Part shown: positions 42,353 to 51,237 of the stretch, in pieces
Numbering within the stretch: position 1 is the stretch's first letter
Layout: each line of letters opens with the position of its first letter
DNA from: Microbacterium sp. AK031
GTDB taxonomy: Bacteria > Actinomycetota > Actinomycetes > Actinomycetales > Microbacteriaceae
Length of the DNA stretch: 64,000 nucleotides
Direction: 5' to 3'
NCBI RefSeq assembly: GCF_024807145.1
Contig: NZ_JANUCA010000001.1
Location: 558,001 to 622,000, forward strand
Notes under the pieces: model-generated
Database searches by the model: none
Told to the model about the DNA's origin: nothing
Seen by the model: only the letters and a program-made list of their open reading frames with translations
Made by a program: the position numbers and the translations under genes

Positions 42353-44644
42353 TTGGAAGGTCCTGAAATCACTGCCGCCGAGGCCGTTCTTGACAACGGC
42401 CGCTTCGGCACCCGCACCATCCGCTTCGAAACCGGCCGCCTCGCTCAGCAGGCGCAGGGTTCGGTTGCGGCTTACCTCGACGGCGAGACGATGATTCTCT
42501 CCGCCACCAGCGCGGGCAAGCACCCGCGCGAAGGATTCGACTTCTTCCCGCTGACCGTCGACGTCGAAGAGCGTTCGTACGCAGCTGGCAAGATCCCCGG
42601 TTCGTTCTTCCGCCGCGAGGGCCGCCCCTCGACCGAGGCGATCCTGGTCTGCCGCCTGATCGACCGACCGCTGCGCCCGTCGTTCGTCGATGGCCTCCGC
42701 AACGAGGTACAGGTCGTCATCACCGTGCTGTCGATCGCTCCCGGCGAGTACTACGACGCGCTCGCCATCAACGCGGCGTCCGCCTCGACGCAGATCTCGG
42801 GTCTGCCGTTCTCCGGCCCCATCGCCGGTGTGCGCCTCGCGCTCATCCCCGGCCAGGGCGAGAACGCCGACCAGTGGGTCGCGTTCCCGAACGAGGCCCA
42901 GGTCGCAGAAGCCGTGTTCGACCTCATGGTCGCCGGTCGCGTCGTCAAGAAGTCCGACGGTTCCGAAGACGTCGCGATCATGATGGTCGAGGCAGAGGCG
43001 ACCGAGAACAGCTGGAACCTCATCAAGGCCGGCGCTGTCAAGCCGAACGAAGAGGTCGTCGCCGGCGGTCTCGAGGCCGCAAAGCCGTTCCTCAAGCAAC
43101 TCGTCGAGGCCCAGGCCGAGATGGCATCGCACTCCTCGAAGGCTCCGGGCGTCTACCCGGTCTTCCCGGCGTACGAGCAGAGCACCTACGACTTCATCGC
43201 CGCATCCGCGACGACCGATCTCGAGAAGGTCTACCTGATCGCCGACAAGAAGGAGCGCCAGAGCGCCGATGACGAGGTCAAGGACCGCGTCAAGGCTGAG
43301 GTCGCCGCCGCAGTCGAGGCCGGTACCCTGCCCGCATCTGCTGCCGGTGAGGTCTCCGGGGCGTACAAGTCTCTGACGAAGAAGATCGTCCGTGGCCGTG
43401 TCTTGGCCGAGGGCGTTCGCATGGATGGCCGTGGACTGGCCGACATCCGTCCGCTGGACGCCGAGGTGCAGGTCATCCCGCGCGTGCACGGTTCCGCGAT
43501 CTTCCAGCGCGGAGAGACCCAGATCATGGGTGTCACCACGCTGAACATGCTCAAGATGGAGCAGCAGATCGACTCTCTGTCTCCGACGACGAGCAAGCGC
43601 TACATGCATCACTACAACTTCCCGCCCTACTCGACCGGTGAGACCGGCCGCGTCGGGTCGCCGAAGCGTCGCGAGATCGGGCACGGCTTCCTCGCCGAGC
43701 GCGCCCTCATGCCGGTTCTGCCGAGCCGCGAGGAGTTCCCGTATGCGATCCGCCAGGTGTCCGAGGCTCTCAGCTCCAACGGCTCGACGTCGATGGGTTC
43801 TGTCTGTGCCTCGACCCTGTCGCTGCTGAACGCTGGTGTGCCGCTGCGCGCAGCCGTCGCCGGCATCGCCATGGGTCTGGTCTCCGACGAGGTCGATGGA
43901 CAGACGCGATACGCGGCTCTCACCGATATCCTCGGTGCAGAAGATGCCCTCGGCGACATGGACTTCAAGGTCGCAGGCACCAGCGAGTTCATCACGGCCA
44001 TCCAGCTCGACACGAAGCTCGACGGACTCCCGTCCGACGTGCTCACCGGCGCTCTCACCCAGGCGCGAGATGCGCGTCTGACGATCCTCGGTGTGCTCAA
44101 TGCGGCGATCGACGCTCCCGACGAGATGGCGCCCACCGCGCCTCGCGTCATCAGCGTGCAGATCCCGGTCGACAAGATCGGCGAGCTGATCGGCCCGAAG
44201 GGCAAGACGATCAACGCGATCCAGGACGAGACCGGCGCGCAGATCTCCATCGAGGAGGACGGCACCGTTTACATCGGTGCAGTCGACGGGCCGTCGGCCG
44301 AGGCCGCTCGTGCCCAGGTCAACGCGATCGCGAACCCGACCAACCCAGAGATCGGCGAGCAGTTCCTCGGCACGGTCGTGAAGATCGCGTCGTTCGGCGC
44401 GTTCATCTCGCTGCTGCCTGGCAAGGACGGCCTGCTGCACGTCACCGAGGTGCGCAAGCTCGCCGGTGGCAAGCGCGTGGAGAACGTCGACGACGTGCTC
44501 TCGGTCGGACAGAAGATCCTCGTGAAGATCACGAAGATCGACGACCGCGGCAAGCTGTCGCTCGAGCCCGTCCTCGATGACGCCGCTGCTGAGGCCGCGA
44601 CTGCCACCGAGGTCGTACCTGAGGCAGAGCCCACCGAGGCATAA
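42353..44644 (+). CDS. pnp: Polyribonucleotide nucleotidyltransferase (PNPase)
   Basis: 763-residue PNPase, a phosphorolytic 3'-5' exoribonuclease and in actinobacteria often also a guanosine pentaphosphate synthetase. Two RNase PH domains (first [28 protein letters not shown]; second [14 protein letters not shown] and [24 protein letters not shown]) surround an all-alpha domain. A KH domain ([19 protein letters not shown]) and an S1 domain ([28 protein letters not shown]) follow. TTG 42353 is chosen: AAGGAGAG lies upstream and the product begins with the family's N-terminus. Confidence 0.97.
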   Translation: MEGPEITAAEAVLDNGRFGTRTIRFETGRLAQQAQGSVAAYLDGETMILSATSAGKHPREGFDFFPLTVDVEERSYAAGKIPGSFFRREGRPSTEAILVCRLIDRPLRPSFVDGLRNEVQVVITVLSIAPGEYYDALAINAASASTQISGLPFSGPIAGVRLALIPGQGENADQWVAFPNEAQVAEAVFDLMVAGRVVKKSDGSEDVAIMMVEAEATENSWNLIKAGAVKPNEEVVAGGLEAAKPFLKQLVEAQAEMASHSSKAPGVYPVFPAYEQSTYDFIAASATTDLEKVYLIADKKERQSADDEVKDRVKAEVAAAVEAGTLPASAAGEVSGAYKSLTKKIVRGRVLAEGVRMDGRGLADIRPLDAEVQVIPRVHGSAIFQRGETQIMGVTTLNMLKMEQQIDSLSPTTSKRYMHHYNFPPYSTGETGRVGSPKRREIGHGFLAERALMPVLPSREEFPYAIRQVSEALSSNGSTSMGSVCASTLSLLNAGVPLRAAVAGIAMGLVSDEVDGQTRYAALTDILGAEDALGDMDFKVAGTSEFITAIQLDTKLDGLPSDVLTGALTQARDARLTILGVLNAAIDAPDEMAPTAPRVISVQIPVDKIGELIGPKGKTINAIQDETGAQISIEEDGTVYIGAVDGPSAEAARAQVNAIANPTNPEIGEQFLGTVVKIASFGAFISLLPGKDGLLHVTEVRKLAGGKRVENVDDVLSVGQKILVKITKIDDRGKLSLEPVLDDAAAEAATATEVVPEAEPTEA

Positions 44645-44649
44645 GCCGA

Positions 44650-44702
44650 ACGACGAAGGCCCGGATTCTGCCCATTGCGGGCGGAATTCGGGCCTTCGTC
44701 GT
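44650..44702 (+). terminator. Long hairpin terminator after pnp
   Basis: A 24-bp stem with two G-T wobbles (44650-44673 with 44679-44702) closes on ATTGC, 5 bases after the stop. It is the longest stem in the window. The following 138 bases hold no gene. Confidence 0.85.
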
Positions 44703-44840
44703 ATCCGATGTGATCGAAACGTTATGCAAAGTTTCCCGGGTGTTCCCTGCAATGGCCGGAGTCGTTGCCGTCGTCGCTTACTCTCGAATTACGCACCGGG
44801 GGGTGCACCAGATCACGTCACGGGACATGTGCGGGGGTGA

Positions 44841-45875
44841 ATGAGGATGCGATTGTTCAGCGCAGGTGCTGCTGATCAGAAGACGAGCCCACACGAGCAA
44901 GCCCTCGCGCATCCGTCCGCACCGATTCCCGTGGTCGGTCCAGGGGTCGGCGAGAACATCCGTGTGCCGCTCGGCGAGACCGGGCTCGAGACCTTTCCGC
45001 TCATGCTGGGTGCCGCCGAGTTCGGCTGGAATGTCGATCTTGAGACCAGCCATGCGATCCTCGACCGCTATGTGGAGTTCGGCGGAAACGCGGTGCACAC
45101 AGCCGACGGGTTCTCCGGCGGTCGCAGCGAGCACATCATCGGGCAGTGGCTGCATTCGCGCGGACATCGCGAGCGCGCGCTTCTGAGCGTGCGAGTCGGC
45201 TCGCATGCCGACAATCCAGGGTTGGGCTCGATCAACCTCGTGCGCGCTGTCGAGGGATCACTCGTCAGGCTCGGGGTGGAGCGGATAGATGTCCTTCACC
45301 TGGACGCGACGCTCGATCAGACGACGAACCTGGAAGACACTCTCGCCACCGTCGAGTGGCTGCGCGATGCAGGGAAGATCCGAGCGGTGGGCGCCTTCGG
45401 ATTCGCTCCGGAGCGTCTTGTCGAGGCGAGGATCCTCGCGGCTGCCGGCTATCCCCGCATCGAGGTCCTGGATGCGCCGTACAACCTGGTTCGCCGTCAG
45501 GCGTTCGAGGGCGACCTTCGCCTCGTCGCAGGCGCTCAGGGTCTCGCCGTCACTCCCTCTCACGCGCTCGAGCATGGTTTCCTCTCCGGTCGGCACCGCC
45601 GAAAGGCGCTGATGTCTCAGGGCGTACGTGGGGAGCAGCTGCGTGGTCAGCTGAATCGCCGTGGCATCCGAATCCTCCGTGCACTCGACCAGGTTTCCAC
45701 CGAGACAGCCGCGCCCGTCGCGGCCGTCTCGATCGCCTGGCTGCTCGCCCAGCGCACGATCGTCGCTCCGATCGTCAACACGTTCGCGACGCATCACGTC
45801 GAGGAACTCATGCAGGGCGCCGGCATCACCCTGTCGCGCACGCAGATCGCCGAACTCACCAGGGCCGGGAACTGA
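44841..45875 (+). CDS. Aldo/keto-reductase-like protein lacking the catalytic tetrad
   Basis: 344-residue (beta/alpha)8 AKR-family protein. The fold is plain: LGAAEFGWNVDLETSHAILDRYVEFGGNAVHTADGFSGGRSEHIIGQWL, LVRLGVERIDVLHLDA, VEWLRDAGKIRAVGAFGF. But all four catalytic positions are changed: Asp to His86 (VHTAD), Tyr to Phe91 (DGFSGG), Lys to Arg118 (SVRVG) and His to Asp155 (HLDA). It should not reduce carbonyls as a usual AKR does. A ligand- or cofactor-binding role is possible. GGGGGTGA precedes the ATG. It stands where an M16 peptidase gene often follows pnp in actinobacteria. Confidence 0.8.
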   Translation: MRMRLFSAGAADQKTSPHEQALAHPSAPIPVVGPGVGENIRVPLGETGLETFPLMLGAAEFGWNVDLETSHAILDRYVEFGGNAVHTADGFSGGRSEHIIGQWLHSRGHRERALLSVRVGSHADNPGLGSINLVRAVEGSLVRLGVERIDVLHLDATLDQTTNLEDTLATVEWLRDAGKIRAVGAFGFAPERLVEARILAAAGYPRIEVLDAPYNLVRRQAFEGDLRLVAGAQGLAVTPSHALEHGFLSGRHRRKALMSQGVRGEQLRGQLNRRGIRILRALDQVSTETAAPVAAVSIAWLLAQRTIVAPIVNTFATHHVEELMQGAGITLSRTQIAELTRAGN

Positions 45876-45893
45876 CTCGCGACGGTTCGTAAC

Positions 45894-45919
45894 CCCTATG
45901 TCACAGGAGTGACATAGGG
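45894..45919. terminator. 26-base palindrome between the AKR-like and phosphatase genes
   Basis: Perfect 11-bp arms (45894-45904 and 45909-45919) with loop AGGA, 18 bases after the AKR-like stop. No T-run follows. It overlaps a TAGGGT -10-like box (45915-45920), so it could equally be an operator for the next gene. Confidence 0.5.
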
Positions 45920-45966
45920 TGGAATGACGCCTGGGCGAAAGCCGACGACGACGAAGCGAGTGGGCC

Positions 45967-46569
45967 TTGACGCATTATCTTTACCTGGTCAGACACGGCG
46001 AACAGCAGGACGCGGAACACGGACTCGATGACGGACCCCTCTCGCCGCGAGGTGTGCGTCAGGCCGAACTGATCGCCGACAGGCTCTCAGGGCTTCCGCT
46101 TGATGCCGTCTGGCATTCTCCTCTGATCCGCGCGACTGAGACAGCTCGCACGATCGCCGAACGGCTGCCGGCGGTGACTCCGGAGCCTTCTGCGCTGCTC
46201 TTCGACTGCGTCCCCACCGGCATGACCGATGAGACGCCTTCCGCTTACGAGCCGTTCTTCGGCTCCGTGACGGATGCTGAGATCGAAGCAGGCAGAGCTC
46301 AGATGGCGGATGCTGTGAACGAGTTCCTCGTTCGCAAGCAAGGCGACGTGCATGAAGTGCTCATCACACACAATTTCGTCATCTCGTGGTTCATCCGCGA
46401 GGTCCTCGGTGCGCCCGCCTGGCGGTGGATGACGATGAATCAAGCAAACGGCGGACTCAGCATCATCGCGCAGAAGCAAGGGCGTCCGTGGACGCTTCTC
46501 ACTCACAACGATCTTGCGCATCTGCCGGTCGAGCTGCGCACCGGCCTTCCCGACCCGATGCCGGTGTGA
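45967..46569 (+). CDS. Histidine phosphatase family protein
   Basis: 200-residue phosphoglycerate-mutase-like phosphatase. The catalytic LVRHGEQ is at the N-terminus, the supporting Arg/Glu in SPLIRATETARTIAERL, and the second His in LITHNFVISWF. Such proteins dephosphorylate sugar phosphates, nucleotides or proteins; the substrate cannot be told. The TTG start is inferred because the family N-terminus (THYLYLVRHGE) begins there; the ribosome-binding site is weak. It converges on a GNAT gene with a 13-base gap. Confidence 0.87.
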   Translation: MTHYLYLVRHGEQQDAEHGLDDGPLSPRGVRQAELIADRLSGLPLDAVWHSPLIRATETARTIAERLPAVTPEPSALLFDCVPTGMTDETPSAYEPFFGSVTDAEIEAGRAQMADAVNEFLVRKQGDVHEVLITHNFVISWFIREVLGAPAWRWMTMNQANGGLSIIAQKQGRPWTLLTHNDLAHLPVELRTGLPDPMPV

Positions 46570-46582
46570 GCCTCAGCGCGAT

Positions 46583-47047
46583 TCAGAGCACCTTGCGATA
46601 CCAGCGCGTCGCGTTCCTGTTTTCGTTGTACGCCTCGATCTGCTCGAAGCCGTTGCGTGTGTACAACCTGCCGGCAGCCTCGAGAGTGTGATGCGTGTCG
46701 AGCACGAGCTCGGCGGCGTCCCATTCGCGAGCACGTCGTTCGAGTTCTTCGAGGATCGCTCGTCCCCAGCCCCTGCCTCGCGTCACCGGTTTGAGGAACA
46801 GGTGCTTCACCTCGTAGCGGATACCGGCATCGCTGTCCTCGAGGCGGCGGATGCCGCCGCAGCCGACTGCAGCTCCCTCGGGACCTGCGAGCAGGAAGAC
46901 TCCTACTGGACTTTCGAACGTCGCGGGGTCCGGGAAAGTGGTGGTGTACGTGCCGCCTGGGAACTCTTCGGCACGAAGAGCGAAGTATTCGGTGAGAATC
47001 GCGTGGGACTCAGGATCCCCGGGGGAAGAAGGGCGCAACTCGAGCAT
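46583..47047 (-). CDS. GNAT-family N-acetyltransferase
   Basis: 154-residue GNAT acetyltransferase. The acetyl-CoA site is VKHLFLKPVTRGRGWGRAILEELE (motif A, RxxGxG/A), preceded by the beta strand GVFLLAGPEGAAVGCGGIRRLE and followed by LVLDTHHTLEAAGRLYTRNGFEQ. The substrate is unknown. ATG 47047 is set by the TAGCGT box 7 bases upstream; a longer in-frame ORF would overlap dapB. It is divergent from dapB. Confidence 0.88.
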   Translation of the reverse strand: MLELRPSSPGDPESHAILTEYFALRAEEFPGGTYTTTFPDPATFESPVGVFLLAGPEGAAVGCGGIRRLEDSDAGIRYEVKHLFLKPVTRGRGWGRAILEELERRAREWDAAELVLDTHHTLEAAGRLYTRNGFEQIEAYNENRNATRWYRKVL

Positions 47048-47054
47048 GCTCTCA

Positions 47055-47060
47055 ACGCTA
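47055..47060 (-). promoter_or_regulatory. -10 box of the GNAT gene, leaderless type
   Basis: TAGCGT on the minus strand ends 7 bases before the ATG at 47047. Confidence 0.5.
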
Positions 47061-47106
47061 CTCGCCGCGCCGAGGTCCGCTGGCCCGGGGGCAACCGGCC
47101 CCTGAA

Positions 47107-47112
47107 TAGACT
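47107..47112 (+). promoter_or_regulatory. -10 box of dapB, leaderless type
   Basis: TAGACT ends 6 bases before the dapB ATG; the spacer is GGGGGC. Confidence 0.55.
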
Positions 47113-47118
47113 GGGGGC

Positions 47119-47865
47119 ATGAGCAAGAAGGTGGCACTCGTCGGCGGAACGGGAAAGCTCGGGACGATCATCGGGCGGGTGATCGACGAGCTCGAGGGCT
47201 TCGAAGTCGCGCGGGTTCTGACGTCTTCGAGCGATCTGTCAGAACTCGACGGTGCAGATCTGGTGGTCGACGCGTCGACGCCGCAGGTGAGCGTCGATGT
47301 CGTTCGCGCAGCGATCGATCGCGGAATCAACATACTCGTCGGCACGTCGGGGTGGTCGGCAGAGCGCATCGCGCTCGTGCGTCCGCTTGTCGAAGCAGCC
47401 GAGACCGGAGCGGTGTTCATTCCGAACTTCTCGCTCGGATCTGTGCTGGGTTCGGCCTTGGCAGCCGCGGCCGCGCCGTTCTTCGCGTCGGTCGAGATCG
47501 TGGAGGCGCACCGCGACACCAAGACCGATTCGCCGAGCGGCACCGCGGTGCGCACTGCGGAGCTCATCGCTGCGGCGCGTGCGCAGCAGGGTCCTGTCAG
47601 CGCCCCGCACGCGGATCAGCGCGCGCGTGGGCAGCAGGTCGGGAGCGTGCCTATCCATTCGCTGCGCCGACCGGGCGTCATCGCGCGGCAGGAGGTCATC
47701 CTCTCCGGTCCCGGCGAGTCCCTCACGCTCACTCACGACACCGTCGATTCGGCTGACGCCTACGCACCCGGCATCCGCCTCGCTGTGCCGTTCGCGCTCG
47801 ACGCGCGTGGCGTGTTCGTCGGACTCGAGAACATGATCGATATCGGGATCCGGGCCCGCTCGTGA
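47119..47865 (+). CDS. dapB: 4-hydroxy-tetrahydrodipicolinate reductase
   Basis: 248-residue DapB, the second step of the diaminopimelate/lysine branch, making tetrahydrodipicolinate with NAD(P)H. The Rossmann loop is ALVGGTGKLGTIIGRVI. The catalytic/substrate segment is EAHRDTKTDSPSGTAVRTAELI with His and Lys in the expected places. IPNFSLGSVL and the C-terminal GLENMIDIG are family marks. It is shorter than the E. coli enzyme, as usual in actinobacteria. dapA lies 4.2 kb downstream on the same strand. The stop overlaps the next gene. Confidence 0.95.
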   Translation: MSKKVALVGGTGKLGTIIGRVIDELEGFEVARVLTSSSDLSELDGADLVVDASTPQVSVDVVRAAIDRGINILVGTSGWSAERIALVRPLVEAAETGAVFIPNFSLGSVLGSALAAAAAPFFASVEIVEAHRDTKTDSPSGTAVRTAELIAAARAQQGPVSAPHADQRARGQQVGSVPIHSLRRPGVIARQEVILSGPGESLTLTHDTVDSADAYAPGIRLAVPFALDARGVFVGLENMIDIGIRARS

Positions 47866-48305
47866 TGACGCGTATCGGCGTCGCTCTGATCGGGGCGGCG
47901 CTGATCCTCTATTTCGTGCTCATGGGGCAGAAGGCGATCCTGTTCATCGCCAGTGGCGACCCGGTGGGCATCGCCATGGGCATCGCGTTGATCGTGCTGC
48001 CGCTCATCGGAGTCTGGGCGCTCGTCCGCGAGATCCAGTTCGGCGTTCAGGCAGAGCGGCTGGGCACGAAGCTGGATGCCGAGGGCGGGATGCCGCAGGC
48101 GGAGACCGAGCTCACCCCGAGCGGTCGCATCGCGAAGAGTGATGCTGAACCGCTGATCCAGCGCTTCTCGTCGGAGGCCGATGCGGCCGCGGACGACTGG
48201 CGTGCTCGTTATCGACTCGGTGTGGTGCAGGATGCGGCGGGACGCCGCAAAGACGCTCGTTCGAGCATCCGCACGGCGATCCGACTCGCCAGAGCGAAGA
48301 ACTGA
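47865..48305 (+). CDS. Two-helix membrane protein with a TPR-like tail
   Basis: 146-residue protein of unknown function. Two N-terminal helices (IGVALIGAALILYFVLM and GIAMGIALIVLPLIGVWALV) precede a cytoplasmic part that ends in an amphipathic helical hairpin (DDWRARYRLGVVQDAAGRRKDARSSIRTAIRLARA) like a single tetratricopeptide repeat. The start overlaps the dapB stop (TGATG), so it is translationally coupled. GTG 47862 is an alternative start. Confidence 0.78.
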   Translation: MTRIGVALIGAALILYFVLMGQKAILFIASGDPVGIAMGIALIVLPLIGVWALVREIQFGVQAERLGTKLDAEGGMPQAETELTPSGRIAKSDAEPLIQRFSSEADAAADDWRARYRLGVVQDAAGRRKDARSSIRTAIRLARAKN

Positions 48306-48310
48306 ACCGA

Positions 48311-48736
48311 TCAGGCGAGCGTCGCCTCGAGGGTGATCTCGATGCCGGACAACGCCTGTGATACCGGGCATCCGTTCTTCGCACCCTCGGCGATCTCCTG
48401 GAACTTCTCCTGGGTGAGGCCGGGAACCGTCGCGTTGACGTTCAGGTGGCTGCCGGTGATTCCTGTGCCCGGCTTGAACGTCACCGAAGCGGTGGTGTTG
48501 ACGCGGTCCGGCGGGGTGCCGTTCTCGGCGAGTGCGCCAGAGAGCGCCATGCTGAAGCACGAGGAATGCGCGGCCGCGATGAGCTCTTCCGGCGTGGTGG
48601 TCGTGTCGGAGCCCTCGGAGCGCGCCTTCCAGTTGATGGGAAAGGTTCCGAGGTTCGAGGAGGAGAACGCGACGTTGCCGGAGCCCTCCATAAGAGGACC
48701 GTTCCAGGTGGCGGTGGCTTCGCTGGTGACGGGCAT
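48311..48736 (-). CDS. OsmC/Ohr-family peroxiredoxin-like protein
   Basis: 141-residue OsmC-family protein, a thiol-dependent organic hydroperoxide reductase. The two redox Cys are in AAHSSCFSMALSGALAE and AKNGCPVSQALSG, the typical spacing. The N-terminal TATWNGPLMEGSGNVAFSSS and TPEELIAAAHSSC are OsmC-type rather than Ohr-type. GGAGG precedes ATG 48736, and a TAGGCT box lies about 35 bases upstream. Its stop is 5 bases from the converging gene end. Confidence 0.93.
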   Translation of the reverse strand: MPVTSEATATWNGPLMEGSGNVAFSSSNLGTFPINWKARSEGSDTTTTPEELIAAAHSSCFSMALSGALAENGTPPDRVNTTASVTFKPGTGITGSHLNVNATVPGLTQEKFQEIAEGAKNGCPVSQALSGIEITLEATLA

Positions 48737-48770
48737 GGTTCCTCCAAAGGTCGTGGCGGTGTGTGCGGCC

Positions 48771-48776
48771 AGCCTA
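48771..48776 (-). promoter_or_regulatory. -10 box of the osmC-like gene
   Basis: TAGGCT on the minus strand, 34 bases before the ATG, leaves a short leader carrying GGAGG. Confidence 0.45.
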
Positions 48777-48807
48777 CCCACCGCGGCGCTTGTGGGGAAC
48801 CGCCGAC

Positions 48808-49383
48808 TCAGGAAGCGGGCGCACTCCTGCCGATGATGCCGGCACGTTGGAGGAGCAAGTAGATCTGGCAGCCGAGGCAGAAGTCGAAGGCGGCGTTGAG
48901 GAATGCCGCGATGAAGGCGGCTCCGGCCGCGACGGGAAGCGCCCACGGCACACCGATCAGGTGCAGCGCGAGACCGATGGTGACCACGAAGAGGCCGACG
49001 CCCTGCGCGAAGCGCGGCGGGCGGGGATCTTCCAATTCGCTTGGGGGAGCCAGGCGCGGGCGGACGAGGCGTCGGAAGAGCGCGCCCCACGGTGCCGTGC
49101 CTGGTGACAGCACACCCCACAGGAACAGCAGGGCGATGATGAGGAGAAGCAGGAAGCCGGGATCGAGGGCGCGCTGCGCCAGGGGAGCAGCGTCGAGGGC
49201 CCAGCCGCCGGAACCGGACACGAGCACGGCATCGGCGAGGGGCTGATATGCGAACCACGTGGCGCCTGCACGCGCAGTGGAGATGCCGACCAGGCTCAGC
49301 ACAAGGGCGGCGAGCAGCAGCACCGTGGTGATCGTGGCGGCGAAACGCGGTCCTCGGGGGTCGATGCCGACGGGTTCGGTCAT
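48808..49383 (-). CDS. DUF4395 membrane protein
   Basis: 191-residue protein with four to five helices and a DUF4395 C-terminal domain. The domain ends in an FDFCLGCQIYLLLQRAGI motif: a CxxC at the membrane edge, suggesting thiol redox exchange. It overlaps the thioredoxin gene by four bases (ATGA), so the pair likely works together, with the membrane protein passing electrons to or from the thioredoxin domain. This pairing is common in actinobacteria. The start at 49383 is set by that overlap. Confidence 0.85.
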   Translation of the reverse strand: MTEPVGIDPRGPRFAATITTVLLLAALVLSLVGISTARAGATWFAYQPLADAVLVSGSGGWALDAAPLAQRALDPGFLLLLIIALLFLWGVLSPGTAPWGALFRRLVRPRLAPPSELEDPRPPRFAQGVGLFVVTIGLALHLIGVPWALPVAAGAAFIAAFLNAAFDFCLGCQIYLLLQRAGIIGRSAPAS

Positions 49384-49820
49384 TTCTGCTCCTGAAGGTT
49401 GAGGATGAGGGCCGAGCTGAGCGCCTGATCGATGGCGGCTCTGTTCGGAACCCCACCCCAACGTGACAGCACCGCCCCAGACCCGTCGACGAGGAAGGTC
49501 GTCGGGGTCTGCAGCACGTGATACCTGGTGGCCAGGTCGTTGCGGTTCGTCAAGTCGATCTCCATGTGCGCCACATCGGCGTGCTCATCGGCGATCTGGC
49601 CGAGCAGGCGCCGCACCTGCGGACAGCGCGCGCACAGTTCGGTGCTGAACTGCACGAGCGTCGCCGCGGATGCCAGCGGCCGCCCTGCGAGATCCTCCGC
49701 ACGAACCCGAAGATGCCCCCCCGACCGTCGACGGCCGTCCTGTGCACGTATGACGAATCCGCACGCGATGGCGAGCGCCACGACAGCACCGGTGATGAAC
49801 AGCGCGATGGGGACGGACAT
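49380..49820 (-). CDS. Membrane-anchored thioredoxin-family protein
   Basis: 146-residue protein. One N-terminal helix (IALFITGAVVALAIACGFVI) anchors a thioredoxin domain with active site LCARCPQ (CxxC), the cis-Pro loop LQTPTTFLVD, and MEIDLTNRNDLATRYHV. It should reduce or shuffle thiols at the membrane. It is encoded first in an operon with the DUF4395 protein. ATG 49820 is fixed by TATCCT 6 bases upstream. It is divergent from thyA. Confidence 0.88.
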   Translation of the reverse strand: MSVPIALFITGAVVALAIACGFVIRAQDGRRRSGGHLRVRAEDLAGRPLASAATLVQFSTELCARCPQVRRLLGQIADEHADVAHMEIDLTNRNDLATRYHVLQTPTTFLVDGSGAVLSRWGGVPNRAAIDQALSSALILNLQEQK

Positions 49821-49826
49821 GACCCG

Positions 49827-49832
49827 AGGATA
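49827..49832 (-). promoter_or_regulatory. -10 box of the thioredoxin gene, leaderless type
   Basis: TATCCT on the minus strand ends 6 bases before the ATG at 49820. Confidence 0.5.
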
Positions 49833-49920
49833 CGTCGCCCTGCGGCGGCGAAGGCGGATATGACGGAGGATGACGCACGACCCTCGCCGCGGCATCCGCC
49901 TTCGATGGCCGAGAGCCGGG

Positions 49921-49926
49921 TATCGT
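49921..49926 (+). promoter_or_regulatory. -10 box of thyA, leaderless type
   Basis: TATCGT ends 7 bases before ATG 49934. Confidence 0.5.
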
Positions 49927-49933
49927 GGCAGGC

Positions 49934-50743
49934 ATGAGCGCAGCCGTCCCGACGCCGTATGAAGACCTGCTCCGTGACGTGCTGGAGTCCGGCACTCACA
50001 AAGACGATCGAACCGGCACCGGTACGACCAGTGTCTTCGGCCGGCAGATCCGATTCGACCTGTCACAGGGGTTCCCGCTGATCACGACCAAACGCGTGCA
50101 CTTCAAGTCGATCGCGTACGAACTGCTCTGGTTCCTGCGCGGTGACTCCAACGTGAAGTGGCTCCAGGACAACGGCGTCTCCATCTGGGACGAGTGGGCG
50201 GATGCCGACGGTGACCTCGGCCCGGTCTACGGCGTGCAGTGGCGCTCCTGGCCGACGCCGGACGGCGGGCACATCGATCAGCTGGCGCAGGTGATCGAAC
50301 AGATCCGCGCGACCCCCGACTCACGGCGTCTGATCGTCTCTGCCTGGAACCCCGCCGACATCCCAGACATGGCTCTGGCACCCTGCCACGCGCTGTTCCA
50401 GTTCTACGTCGCCGACGGCAAGCTGTCATGCCAGCTCTATCAGCGCAGCGCGGACATGCTCCTCGGTGTGCCGTTCAACATCGCCAGCTACGCGCTGCTG
50501 ACCATGATGGTCGCTCAGCAGGTCGGTCTGGAACCGGGTGATTTCGTCTGGACCGGTGGCGACTGCCATGTGTACGACAACCACGTCGAGCAGGTGCGCG
50601 AACAGCTCACTCGTGCGGCCTACCCGTATCCGACACTCCGCTTCGCGCGGAAACCCGAATCGATCCTCGACTACGACTTCTCCGACTTCGTCGTCGAGGA
50701 CTACCAGTACCACCCGTCGATCCGCGCGGCGGTCGCCGTATGA
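49934..50743 (+). CDS. thyA: Thymidylate synthase ThyA
   Basis: 269-residue ThyA, which methylates dUMP to dTMP using methylene-tetrahydrofolate. Marks: [37 protein letters not shown], the catalytic Cys in [30 protein letters not shown], and the C-terminal IRAAVAV. ATG 49934 is preferred to GTG 49925 because of the TATCGT box spacing. Its stop overlaps the folA start, so thymidylate synthesis and folate recycling are coupled. Confidence 0.97.
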   Translation: MSAAVPTPYEDLLRDVLESGTHKDDRTGTGTTSVFGRQIRFDLSQGFPLITTKRVHFKSIAYELLWFLRGDSNVKWLQDNGVSIWDEWADADGDLGPVYGVQWRSWPTPDGGHIDQLAQVIEQIRATPDSRRLIVSAWNPADIPDMALAPCHALFQFYVADGKLSCQLYQRSADMLLGVPFNIASYALLTMMVAQQVGLEPGDFVWTGGDCHVYDNHVEQVREQLTRAAYPYPTLRFARKPESILDYDFSDFVVEDYQYHPSIRAAVAV

Positions 50744-51237
50744 GTGCGATGCCACTCGAGCTCCCGTGGGTCGGACTGATCTGGGCAGAGGCAGCGGGGG
50801 GAGTCATCGGCGCTTCGGGCGGCATGCCATGGCACGTGCCGGAAGATCTCGCGCACTTCAAAGAGATCACCCTCACAGCGCCCGTCGTGATGGGGCGCAA
50901 GACCTGGGACTCACTGCCGGAGCGCTTCCGTCCGCTGCCTGACCGGGAGAACATCATCATCACCCGCCAGCAGGGCTGGACCGCCGACGGCGCGCGGCGC
51001 GCTGCAGACCTCGCCGACGCCGTCCGTGGTCTGGAGCGGGTCTGGATCATCGGCGGGGCGGAGATATTCGCTCAGGTCATCGGCCAGGCCGATCGGCTTG
51101 AGATCACCGAGCTCGACCTCGAAGTCGAAGGAGACGCCTACGCGCCGTCCAAGCAGGGATGGAGACTCGTCGACGAGGGGGAGTGGCAGACCTCGCGCAC
51201 GGGGATCCGCTTCCGCTTCCTCGGATACGAACGCTGA
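50740..51237 (+). CDS. folA: Dihydrofolate reductase
   Basis: 165-residue DHFR, which regenerates tetrahydrofolate after thymidylate synthesis and is the trimethoprim target. Marks: [30 protein letters not shown] (Met20-loop region and the substrate-binding acid), [12 protein letters not shown], and [14 protein letters not shown]. Normal length. It starts inside the thyA stop (ATGA) and its own stop overlaps the next gene. Confidence 0.96.
   Translation: MSAMPLELPWVGLIWAEAAGGVIGASGGMPWHVPEDLAHFKEITLTAPVVMGRKTWDSLPERFRPLPDRENIIITRQQGWTADGARRAADLADAVRGLERVWIIGGAEIFAQVIGQADRLEITELDLEVEGDAYAPSKQGWRLVDEGEWQTSRTGIRFRFLGYER

Noticed and set aside
42293..44752. 819-codon minus-strand open frame opposite pnp
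   Set aside because: It is an antisense shadow of PNPase created by codon bias. It has no recognisable domain or ribosome-binding site.
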